Origin: Maribacter sp.
GTDB lineage: Bacteria; Bacteroidota; Bacteroidia; Flavobacteriales; Flavobacteriaceae
Direction of reading: 5' to 3'
NCBI GenBank assembly: GCA_030730545.1
Contig: JANQUX010000238.1
Location: 1 to 5,898, forward strand
DNA: 5,898 bases
The notes beneath the pieces are model-generated. The model was not told where the DNA came from and made no database searches. It saw only the letters and a program-made list of their open reading frames with translations. The position numbers and the translations under genes were made by a program. Position 1 is the first letter of the stretch, and each line of letters opens with the position of its first letter. Below, piece after piece: positions 1-5,111 of this stretch.

Positions 1-51
1 AACTGCCAACATACCAAACAGGCACGCAGTACCTAAAATTGTTTTTTTCAT
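1..51 (-). CDS. N-terminus of an unidentified exported protein (partial)
   Basis: A leftward reading frame starts with ATG at 51 and is still open at the window edge, giving 17 residues: MKKTILGTACLFGMLAV. Two lysines followed by a hydrophobic run are the n- and h-regions of a Sec signal peptide, so the product is probably secreted or placed in the envelope. The cysteine at residue 10 is preceded by Gly-Thr-Ala. This is a poor lipobox and comes too early in the hydrophobic core, so lipoprotein status cannot be judged. The gene diverges from the saccharopine dehydrogenase gene across an 81-base gap. A perfect -7 motif about 64 bases upstream of the ATG supports the start. The rest of the protein lies outside the window and its function is unknown. 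Confidence 0.6.
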   Translation of the reverse strand, partial: MKKTILGTACLFGMLAV

Positions 52-114
52 AACTTTTCTTATAACATTCTTTATAAATGTAACAATTTGATACCTTAGT
101 AAATCGTTACCAAT

Positions 115-122
115 CAAAAATA
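115..122 (-). promoter_or_regulatory. Candidate -7 promoter element for the leftward exported-protein gene
   Basis: On the minus strand this reads TATTTTTG, a perfect match to the Bacteroidota -7 consensus TAnnTTTG. The expected -33 TTG is replaced by a run of five T about 19 bases upstream, so only half of the promoter is convincing. Transcription would start near 108 and leave a leader of roughly 55 bases before the ATG at 51. The element lies just ahead of the divergent gene starting at 133, so the two transcripts must start close together. In AT-rich DNA an 8-mer like this can occur by chance. Confidence 0.35.
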
Positions 123-132
123 CTGAAATCGT

Positions 133-1506
133 ATGATGCGAAAAATTCTTGTTATAGGTGCAGGTAAATCTACCTCCTATTTATTAGATTATCTTTTAGG
201 AAAATCAGATACCGAAAAATTAGAAATCACCATTGGTGATATCAACCCTGCTGCAATACCGTCGTCGATTGCAAACCATAAAAACTGCAATGTTATCTCG
301 TTAGATATCTTTGAAGAGACTGCTCGGCAAAAAGCTATTGAAAATTCAGACATCGTCATTTCAATGCTTCCTGCCCATATGCATATAAAGGTCGCCCAAG
401 ATTGTGTTCGCCTTAAAAAACACTTGGTAACCGCATCATATGTTAGTCCAGAATTAATGGCTCTTGATAAAGAGGTAAAGGAGGCGGGACTCGTATTTAT
501 GAACGAAATTGGCTTAGATCCCGGTGTCGATCACATGAGCGCCATGCAGGTAATTGATCGTATTCGCGAAAAAGGAGGTAAAATAATTTTGTTCGAATCT
601 TTCTGTGGCGGATTAGTTGCCCCTGAGTACGACAACAATCTTTGGAATTATAAATTTACTTGGAACCCAAGAAACGTAGTGCTTGCCGGTCAAGGTGGTA
701 CTGCTAAATTCATACAAGAAGGCACCTATAAGTACATACCGTATCATCGTTTGTTTAGACGTACCGAATTCTTTGAAATAGAAGGATATGGTCGTTTTGA
801 AGGATATGCCAATCGTGATTCTCTCAACTATAGAGAAGCCTATAAATTACAAGATGCCTTAACTATTTACAGAGGTACCATGCGTCGCGTTGGTTTTTCG
901 AAGGCATGGAATATGTTCATTCAATTAGGAGCTACCGACGATACATATGCAATTGAAAACTCTGATAAAATGACTTACAGAGAATTTATCAATCTATTTT
1001 TACCTTATTCACCTACAGATTCTGTTGAATTAAAACTTAGACATTATCTGAAATTAGATCAAGATGATATCCGCTGGGATAAATTACAGGAACTGAACAT
1101 TTTTGATAACACCAAACTAATAGGTATACCAAATGCCACACCGGCACAGGCGCTTCAAAAAATTCTAGAAGACAGCTGGACGCTTAAAGCGGAAGAGAAA
1201 GATATGATCGTTATGTATCATAAATTCGGTTATGAGTTAAATGGCGAAAAGAAACAAATTGATTCTAAACTTGTCGTTACAGGCGAAAACCAAACGTTTA
1301 CTGCCATGGCTAAAACCGTAGGGTTACCAGTAGCAATGGCGACTTTGAAAATATTGAATGGCAAAATTACTACACCAGGGGTACAAATACCTATTACCAA
1401 AGAAGTATACGAGCCTATATTAAAGGAATTAGAGAGTTACGGAGTCAATTTTAAAGAATATGAAATACCATATTTAGGCTACAATCCAAATTCTGTAATT
1501 AGCTAG
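133..1506 (+). CDS. Saccharopine dehydrogenase family protein (L-glutamate-forming type)
   Basis: 457 residues, close to the length of yeast Lys9 (about 446). The family interconverts saccharopine with glutamate plus 2-aminoadipate 6-semialdehyde, using a nicotinamide cofactor in the cytosol. An N-terminal Rossmann fold opens with IGAGKST (residues 8-14). Asp36 closes the second strand (TIGDI), where an acidic residue usually favours NAD+ over NADP+; this is inference. The family block EIGLDPGVDHMSAM (125-138) is followed by the substrate-domain signature SFCGG (156-160), APEYDNN (163-169), KFTWNPR (174-180) and LAGQG (184-188), matching the C-terminal half of animal AASS. The start has tandem ATGs (133 and 136) with no Shine-Dalgarno sequence, so either could be used. 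No lysine-ketoglutarate reductase gene is visible, so the direction of the pathway (lysine breakdown or another role) is open. The next gene on the same strand is an Lrp-like regulator 150 bases on. The family call is strong; the exact substrate is less certain. Confidence 0.9.
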   Translation: MMRKILVIGAGKSTSYLLDYLLGKSDTEKLEITIGDINPAAIPSSIANHKNCNVISLDIFEETARQKAIENSDIVISMLPAHMHIKVAQDCVRLKKHLVTASYVSPELMALDKEVKEAGLVFMNEIGLDPGVDHMSAMQVIDRIREKGGKIILFESFCGGLVAPEYDNNLWNYKFTWNPRNVVLAGQGGTAKFIQEGTYKYIPYHRLFRRTEFFEIEGYGRFEGYANRDSLNYREAYKLQDALTIYRGTMRRVGFSKAWNMFIQLGATDDTYAIENSDKMTYREFINLFLPYSPTDSVELKLRHYLKLDQDDIRWDKLQELNIFDNTKLIGIPNATPAQALQKILEDSWTLKAEEKDMIVMYHKFGYELNGEKKQIDSKLVVTGENQTFTAMAKTVGLPVAMATLKILNGKITTPGVQIPITKEVYEPILKELESYGVNFKEYEIPYLGYNPNSVIS

Positions 1507-1556
1507 CGCTTTTTAACTATCATATTGAAACCAAATAAGTACATTTATGTTCTAAT

Positions 1557-1578
1557 CCCTCATTGAGGGTTTAATTCT
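1557..1578 (+). terminator. Possible terminator after the saccharopine dehydrogenase gene
   Basis: CCCTC (1557-1561) and GAGGG (1565-1569) form a 5 bp GC-rich stem closed by ATT, followed by TTTAATTCT. It lies 50 bases after the stop at 1506. The stem is short and the T-run is broken, so termination would be modest. The same 13 bases form a near-perfect palindrome, so they could also serve as a binding site for a dimeric regulator such as the Lrp-like product encoded just downstream. Confidence 0.35.
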
Positions 1579-1616
1579 CTAAGGCTTGCCTAGAAATAAT
1601 ATAAATTAAGAAACAG

Positions 1617-1639
1617 ACCTCGCACCCTTGGGTCGAGGT
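1617..1639. promoter_or_regulatory. Strong hairpin immediately ahead of the Lrp-like gene
   Basis: ACCTCG (1617-1622) pairs with CGAGGT (1634-1639). After one bulged C (1623), ACCC (1624-1627) can pair with GGGT (1630-1633) across the two central T residues, though the innermost pair would probably open to give a CTTG loop. The stem is GC-rich against AT-rich surroundings and ends 17 bases before the ATG at 1657. No clean T-run follows (TATTGATTTG), so it is not a typical rho-independent terminator for either strand. It could be a leader structure affecting translation of the regulator, an autoregulatory operator, or a copy of a dispersed palindromic repeat. The inverted repeat itself is certain; the role is not. 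Confidence 0.5.
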
Positions 1640-1656
1640 TATTGATTTGACAGAAC

Positions 1657-2127
1657 ATGAAAACACCTACTTCTTTGGCTAAAATTGATGGTATAGATAA
1701 AAAAATCTTGCGTTTTTTAATGGAAGATGCTCGAAAACCGGTACTTGAAATTGCGAGAAGTATCGGCATATCTGGAGCAGCTATACATCAACGATTAAGA
1801 AAACTAGAAGCATCGGGACTTTTATCTGGCTCTAAATTTATTGTAAATCCTAAATCATTAGGATATACTACCATGGCTTATATTGGTATTTACCTAGACA
1901 AAGCAATGAGCAACCCGATGGCGGTAAAACAACTAGAGAAAATACCGGAAGTACTAGAATGCCATTACACTACCGGAAATTGGTCTATCTTAATTAAAGT
2001 ATTGTGTAGAGATAATGAGCATTTAATGCAGGTATTGAATAAAGAAATACAAGCCATTGAAGGGGTTTCAAGAACTGAAACCTTTATATCATTGGCACAA
2101 CAGATAGATAGACAAATATCTATTTAA
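1657..2127 (+). CDS. Lrp/AsnC-family transcriptional regulator
   Basis: 156 residues, the usual length for the family. Residues 10-58 form the N-terminal winged helix-turn-helix: IDGIDKKILRFLMEDARKP, then the recognition region IARSIGISGAAIHQRLRKLEASGLL. Residues 72-148 form the C-terminal RAM (effector-binding and oligomerisation) domain, with the central TTGNWSILIKV in place of the common TGxYDyll motif. Family members form dimers to octamers, sense amino acids and control amino acid metabolism. The gene follows the saccharopine dehydrogenase gene on the same strand, so that gene, or its own promoter, is the obvious candidate target. Alanine dehydrogenase genes are Lrp-type targets in some other bacteria, and ald lies about 1.4 kb further on, but direct control is only inference. 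The ATG start leaves a short N-terminal tail before the conserved helix. Its stop overlaps that of the convergent acetyltransferase gene. Confidence 0.93.
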   Translation: MKTPTSLAKIDGIDKKILRFLMEDARKPVLEIARSIGISGAAIHQRLRKLEASGLLSGSKFIVNPKSLGYTTMAYIGIYLDKAMSNPMAVKQLEKIPEVLECHYTTGNWSILIKVLCRDNEHLMQVLNKEIQAIEGVSRTETFISLAQQIDRQISI

Positions 2128-2624
2128 GTAGAAAGCAAGAGCAATTCTTCTGAATCTTCACTAAGTTTAATAGTATCTATTTTGTTAAACCCCAATTTAC
2201 TTAATAGAGCAAGTGACTTTTCATTCGTTTTCATACATATAGCTAGCACGCGATTTAGCTTTAATTCTAATTTTCCAAATTGCATGGTAGCACTTGCTGC
2301 TTCGAATGCATAACCATAACCTTCGTATTTCGGTAATAAAGCGAAACCCAAATCTATAGTGTCTAAATAACCTCTTTTTAAAAAACCACATACCCCTATC
2401 GGAGTGCCATCTTTTAGAGTAACCAACATAAGTCCAAATCCGTTTTTAGCATACCCATCAATTAATGTATTTTGAATGTACTCTTTTGCATTGTTCAGAT
2501 TTGAAATTTTTTTATCTCCGATGTATTTTAACCAGCTATCACTATTCAGTAAAACAAAAATAAAATGTGCATCTTTCAAGTTTGCAGATTTTAGATACAA
2601 TCTTTCGGTTTCCAGCTGTTTCAT
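2124..2624 (-). CDS. GNAT family N-acetyltransferase (RimJ/RimL type)
   Basis: 166 residues, typical for the Acetyltransf_3 branch of GNAT enzymes, which move the acetyl group of acetyl-CoA to an amine on a protein N-terminus, small metabolite or antibiotic. The opening LETERLYLKSANLKDA (residues 4-19) is the standard family start. The acetyl-CoA pyrophosphate loop is KYEGYGYAFEAA (99-110), a Q/RxxGxG/A-type motif. The late motif NEKSLALLSKLGF (134-146) is the family's typical N..S..L..LGF block. The substrate cannot be read from sequence. The gene sits alone between a terminator and the convergent Lrp-like gene: its TAA (2124-2126) and the TAA of the regulator (2125-2127) share the four-base palindrome TTAA. 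The ATG at 2624 is the only reasonable start. Confidence 0.88.
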   Translation of the reverse strand: MKQLETERLYLKSANLKDAHFIFVLLNSDSWLKYIGDKKISNLNNAKEYIQNTLIDGYAKNGFGLMLVTLKDGTPIGVCGFLKRGYLDTIDLGFALLPKYEGYGYAFEAASATMQFGKLELKLNRVLAICMKTNEKSLALLSKLGFNKIDTIKLSEDSEELLLLST

Positions 2625-2644
2625 ATGTTCTTAGTTAAGACAAA

Positions 2645-2672
2645 AAAAACCTGCCTTAAAAGGCAGGTTTTT
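2645..2672 (-). terminator. Terminator downstream of the zinc peptidase gene (symmetric)
   Basis: AAAAACCTGCC (2645-2655) and GGCAGGTTTTT (2662-2672) form a perfect 11 bp stem around TTAAAA. On the minus strand the stem is followed by further T residues (the A-run 2642-2649), giving a classic rho-independent terminator 25 bases after the peptidase stop. The A and T tracts on both sides mean it could also stop rightward transcripts arriving from the Lrp-like gene, which has no terminator of its own. It lies only about 20 bases upstream of the acetyltransferase ATG, so that gene must be started from a promoter overlapping the hairpin or by read-through. Confidence 0.85.
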
Positions 2673-2696
2673 ATTTATTATTGAATACACTTAAAA

Positions 2697-3392
2697 TTAA
2701 TCTCTACCACCAAAAACTTGAAGTCCCCAGTATACTAAAGTTGCCAATGATCCAATTGCCGCTACCAAATACGTACGAGCAGCCCATTTTAAGGCATCTT
2801 CAGATCCTTTATATTCTTCTGGTGTAACTATATTTTTATTTTTTAACCATGCCAACGCTCTATTACTTGCATCATATTCTACAGGTAAAGTCACAAAACT
2901 AAATAATGTAGCAAAACCCATCATCACCAGACCAGCTACGGCAACCCAATACCCAAATCCTACTCCAGCAGCGGCACCTAAAGCCAAACCACCGAAAACA
3001 ACCCACATAGACATGCTTGATGTAACACTTACTATTGGTACCAACTTAGAGCGCATTCCTAACCACTCATACGCCTGTGCATGTTGTACCGCGTGACCAC
3101 ATTCGTGAGCCGCAACGGCAGCTGCAGATGCATTTCTTTGATTATATACACCCTCACTTAAGTTTACTGTTTTATTAGCAGGATTGTAATGATCGGTAAG
3201 CATACCAGATGTAGAAACAACTTTTACATCTCTAATACCATGATCCGCCAACATTTTTTCGGCAATCTCAGCACCGCTCATTCCATTTCGTAAATGAACC
3301 TTAGAATAAAACTTAAACTTACTCTTTAACTTACTACTCACTAACCAGCTGACCAAAGCAATTGCTCCTATCAATATATAATATCCCATCAT
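2697..3392 (-). CDS. YugP-type membrane zinc metallopeptidase (Zn_peptidase_2 family)
   Basis: 231 residues, the normal length for the neutral zinc metallopeptidase family that includes Bacillus subtilis YugP. An N-terminal membrane segment (about 3-19) is followed by a cytosolic-looking part with SGAEIAEKMLADHGI (39-53) and DHYNP (67-71). The zinc site is AAHECGHAVQHA (94-105), where HECGH (96-100) supplies two histidine ligands and the catalytic glutamate. LPVEYDAS (169-176) probably provides the third acidic ligand. Hydrophobic segments at about 116-137, 143-168 and 205-226 anchor the protein in the inner membrane. The physiological substrate of this family is not established, to my knowledge. 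Tandem ATGs (3392 and 3389) make the exact start uncertain by one residue. It is bounded by the ald terminator upstream and its own terminator downstream, so it is probably a single-gene unit. Confidence 0.9.
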   Translation of the reverse strand: MMGYYILIGAIALVSWLVSSKLKSKFKFYSKVHLRNGMSGAEIAEKMLADHGIRDVKVVSTSGMLTDHYNPANKTVNLSEGVYNQRNASAAAVAAHECGHAVQHAQAYEWLGMRSKLVPIVSVTSSMSMWVVFGGLALGAAAGVGFGYWVAVAGLVMMGFATLFSFVTLPVEYDASNRALAWLKNKNIVTPEEYKGSEDALKWAARTYLVAAIGSLATLVYWGLQVFGGRD

Positions 3393-3427
3393 AACATTTC
3401 AAATTTTAAATCGATTAAATATACTAA

Positions 3428-3451
3428 AGATTCCTATTTTTTTAAGAATCT
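3428..3451. repeat. Small inverted repeat upstream of the peptidase gene
   Basis: AGATTC (3428-3433) and GAATCT (3446-3451) are perfect inverted copies separated by 12 bases, 36 bases upstream of the peptidase ATG. The spacing and position fit an operator or part of the promoter region, but the arms are AT-rich and short. A weak -7-like AAAATTTG (minus strand, 3400-3407) sits between this repeat and the start codon. Chance occurrence is quite possible. Confidence 0.25.
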
Positions 3452-3460
3452 AATTATTTA

Positions 3461-3502
3461 AAAGCAAAAACCCCGCCAAATTCCTTTCGAAACTGGCGAG
3501 GT
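3461..3502 (-). terminator. Rho-independent terminator of ald
   Basis: Read on the minus strand, ACCTCGCCA (3502-3494) pairs with TGGCGGGGT (3478-3470), nine pairs including one G-U. The structure can extend inward through GTTTC/GGAAT with one bulged T to a GAAA tetraloop (3488-3485), and is followed by TTTTTGCTTT. It begins 25 bases after the ald stop. It separates ald from the peptidase gene downstream. Confidence 0.85.
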
Positions 3503-3527
3503 CTATTTTACTGACAAAATGTATGGA

Positions 3528-4628
3528 TTAGGCAACTATTTCTTCCCAACCAAAGGCTTCAATAATTTCTTGAAGCACTATATTGCCTTCTACTATATTT
3601 AATCCTTTCTTTAAAGAGGCATCTTTTTCACAAGCTTCTTTCCAACCTAAATTTGCTAATTTCAAAGCATATGGCAAGGTTACATTGGTCAACGCCATTG
3701 TCGATGTATAAGGTACTGCACCCGGCATATTTGCAACGGAATAATGAACAACATCATCAATTATATAAATAGGATTTTCGTGCGTGGTAGGTCTGGTTGT
3801 TTCTACACATCCGCCTTGATCCACGGCAACATCAACAATTACAGTACCTGGTCTCATTTCTTTCAACATGTCTCTCGTAATCAAATTTGGAGCCTTGGCT
3901 CCTTTCAATAAAACACCACCAATAATAAGATCATGTGTCTTAATAAGTCTTCGAATATTAAATTCATTGGAAAACTCTGTAACCACATGCGGCGGCATTA
4001 CATCATTTACATATCTTAAGCGTTTCATATTAATATCAAGTATAGTAACGTGAGCTCCTAAACCTGCTGCCATTTTAGCAGCTTGTATACCCACTACACC
4101 CGCACCTAATACCAAAACCTTACCGGGAGCAACACCAGGAACACCACCCAAGAGTACTCCACGACCTTTAACAGGTTTCTCTAAATATTTCGCTCCTTGT
4201 TGTATTGCCATTCTACCGGCAACCTCAGACATTGGCGTTAATAGTGGTAATGTACCTTCTTCATCTTCTACCGTTTCATAAGCGATACAGATTGATTTCT
4301 GCCTGATCATTGCCTTCGTTAAGGCTTCGCTTGATGCAAAATGAAAGTACGTGAACAATATTTGACCTTCTTGAATTAGAATATATTCTTCTTCAATAGG
4401 CTCTTTTACCTTTACTATCATTTCGCTCATTGCGTATACCTGACCAATAGTATCTAGTATGACAGCACCTGCCTGTTGATAATCTTGATTGAAAAAACCA
4501 CTGCCTTCACCAGCATCTGACTGAACATATACTTTGTGGTTGTTCTTTACCAATTCGAAAACTCCGGCTGGCGTCATACCTACCCTGCTTTCATTGTTTT
4601 TAATTTCTTTTGGAATACCAACAATCAT
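3528..4628 (-). CDS. ald: Alanine dehydrogenase
   Basis: 366 residues, close to the usual 370. The enzyme reversibly deaminates L-alanine to pyruvate and ammonium with NAD+, as a cytosolic hexamer, and links alanine use to central carbon flow. The opening IVGIPKEIKNNESRVGMTP (2-20) is diagnostic. All key residues of the well-studied mycobacterial enzyme are present at the same numbers: Arg15 and Lys75 (KVKEP) for the substrate carboxylate, and catalytic His96 (YFHFAS) and Asp270 (VDVAVDQGG). The NAD-binding loop is VLGAGVVG (173-180), and Asp198 (TILDIN) is placed to hold the ribose. NMPGAVPYTST (300-310) is another family block. The related N-terminal half of transhydrogenase and lysine-ketoglutarate reductase are less likely because of this full residue match and the length. 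It has its own terminator and a 140-base leader with competing hairpins. Control by the nearby Lrp-like regulator is possible but unproven. Confidence 0.96.
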   Translation of the reverse strand: MIVGIPKEIKNNESRVGMTPAGVFELVKNNHKVYVQSDAGEGSGFFNQDYQQAGAVILDTIGQVYAMSEMIVKVKEPIEEEYILIQEGQILFTYFHFASSEALTKAMIRQKSICIAYETVEDEEGTLPLLTPMSEVAGRMAIQQGAKYLEKPVKGRGVLLGGVPGVAPGKVLVLGAGVVGIQAAKMAAGLGAHVTILDINMKRLRYVNDVMPPHVVTEFSNEFNIRRLIKTHDLIIGGVLLKGAKAPNLITRDMLKEMRPGTVIVDVAVDQGGCVETTRPTTHENPIYIIDDVVHYSVANMPGAVPYTSTMALTNVTLPYALKLANLGWKEACEKDASLKKGLNIVEGNIVLQEIIEAFGWEEIVA

Positions 4629-4701
4629 GATTTATCATTTTATGTTACACTGCAAAATTGAAGCTAATTATGCAGAAAACAAACAATAATTCGATAAAAC
4701 G

Positions 4702-4761
4702 TAGGGGTTGATTGGTAAAAATATATAATTATGAGTTTACACCCCTATAAAATTAGGGGGT
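4702..4761 (-). promoter_or_regulatory. Competing inverted repeats between the SemiSWEET gene and ald
   Basis: CCCCTA (4742-4747) and TAGGGG (4754-4759) form a 6 bp hairpin with a TAAAAT loop, extendable by A4741-T4761 with one bulged G. A second copy, TAGGGGT (4702-4708), is perfectly complementary to ACCCCTA (4741-4747), so the middle arm can pair with either side but not both. The tight hairpin begins 7 bases after the SemiSWEET stop and could be a weak terminator, although no T-run follows it on the minus strand. If the ald transcript starts upstream of it, the alternative pairings would resemble an attenuator. The repeats could instead be protein-binding sites. No good -7 motif for ald was found in the 140-base gap. 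Confidence 0.35.
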
Positions 4762-4768
4762 ATACTGT

Positions 4769-5023
4769 TTATTTATACTTTAATTTCATTAAGACCATTA
4801 AAATTAGAAGGGCAGATGTAATTCCATTTGCTAAAATTACAGGCAGACTATTTATATTCACTCCATAAACCAACCAAAGCAAAACCCCTATTAATAAAAC
4901 AGTATACATAGTAAGGGAAATATCTTCAACAGATTTATTTTTCCACGTTTTATATACTTGTGGCACAAATGCCGCTGTGGTTAAAGTAGCTGCGATCAAA
5001 CCTAAGATTTCAACACTATCCAT
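4769..5023 (-). CDS. SemiSWEET family sugar transporter
   Basis: 84 residues from the ATG at 5023, the normal size for bacterial SemiSWEETs. These are three-helix half-transporters that dimerise in the inner membrane and carry sugars passively. MDSVEILGLIAATLTTAAFVPQ opens helix 1 with the family's Pro-Gln (PQ) hinge. Then VYKTWKNKSVEDIS matches the loop after it, LTMYTVLLIGVLLWLVYGV forms helix 2, and LPVILANGITSALLILMVLM forms helix 3 with the conserved LANxxT region. This closely resembles the structurally studied Leptospira protein. The open frame reaches upstream to a TTG at 5065 (98 residues), but that start would place 14 unconserved residues in front of helix 1 and would lie upstream of the likely promoter, so I chose the ATG. 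The transported sugar cannot be told from sequence, and neighbours give no sugar-related context. Confidence 0.88.
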   Translation of the reverse strand: MDSVEILGLIAATLTTAAFVPQVYKTWKNKSVEDISLTMYTVLLIGVLLWLVYGVNINSLPVILANGITSALLILMVLMKLKYK

Positions 5024-5049
5024 ATTTTCATATTTTACAACTGCATAAA

Positions 5050-5057
5050 CAAAACTA
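5050..5057 (-). promoter_or_regulatory. Candidate -7 promoter element for the SemiSWEET gene
   Basis: The minus strand reads TAGTTTTG, a perfect match to the Bacteroidota -7 consensus TAnnTTTG, 26 bases before the ATG at 5023. Transcription would start near 5044 and give a leader of about 20 bases. No TTG is found at the -33 position, which falls in the leuS terminator hairpin, so the promoter is only half supported. It argues against translation from the TTG at 5065, which would lie outside the transcript. Confidence 0.4.
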
Positions 5058-5091
5058 ACAAACAAGAAGAGGCGATAAATATCGCCTCTTC
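5053..5091 (-). terminator. Rho-independent terminator of leuS
   Basis: GAAGAGGCGAT (5066-5076) and ATCGCCTCTTC (5081-5091) form a perfect 11 bp stem with a four-base loop (5077-5080). Read on the minus strand it starts 20 bases after the leuS TAG and is followed by the T-rich TTGTTTGTTAGTTTT. The T-rich tail doubles as the -7 region of the SemiSWEET promoter. Confidence 0.88.
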
Positions 5092-5111
5092 ATTTGAATA
5101 TATTCTCTTAA

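Noticed and set aside
1540..1547. TACATTTA as a -7 promoter motif for the Lrp-like gene
   Set aside because: The final G is missing and the nearest upstream TTG is only 12 bases away, too close for a -33 element.
1642..1649. TTGATTTG as a -7 promoter motif for the Lrp-like gene
   Set aside because: It has one mismatch to TAnnTTTG, no TTG at the right distance upstream, and would put the transcript start almost on the ATG.
3868..4053. Rightward open frame of 61 codons within ald
   Set aside because: It lies antisense to a confidently identified ald gene, shows no recognisable domain and is best explained as a shadow frame.
3528..4628. Lysine-ketoglutarate reductase that would complete a saccharopine pathway with the first gene
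   Set aside because: The fold is shared, but the N-terminus, length and residues Arg15, Lys75, His96 and Asp270 match alanine dehydrogenase throughout.
4769..5065. 98-residue version of the SemiSWEET protein starting at TTG
   Set aside because: The 14 extra residues are not typical of the family, and the TTG lies upstream of the likely promoter and inside the leuS terminator tail.
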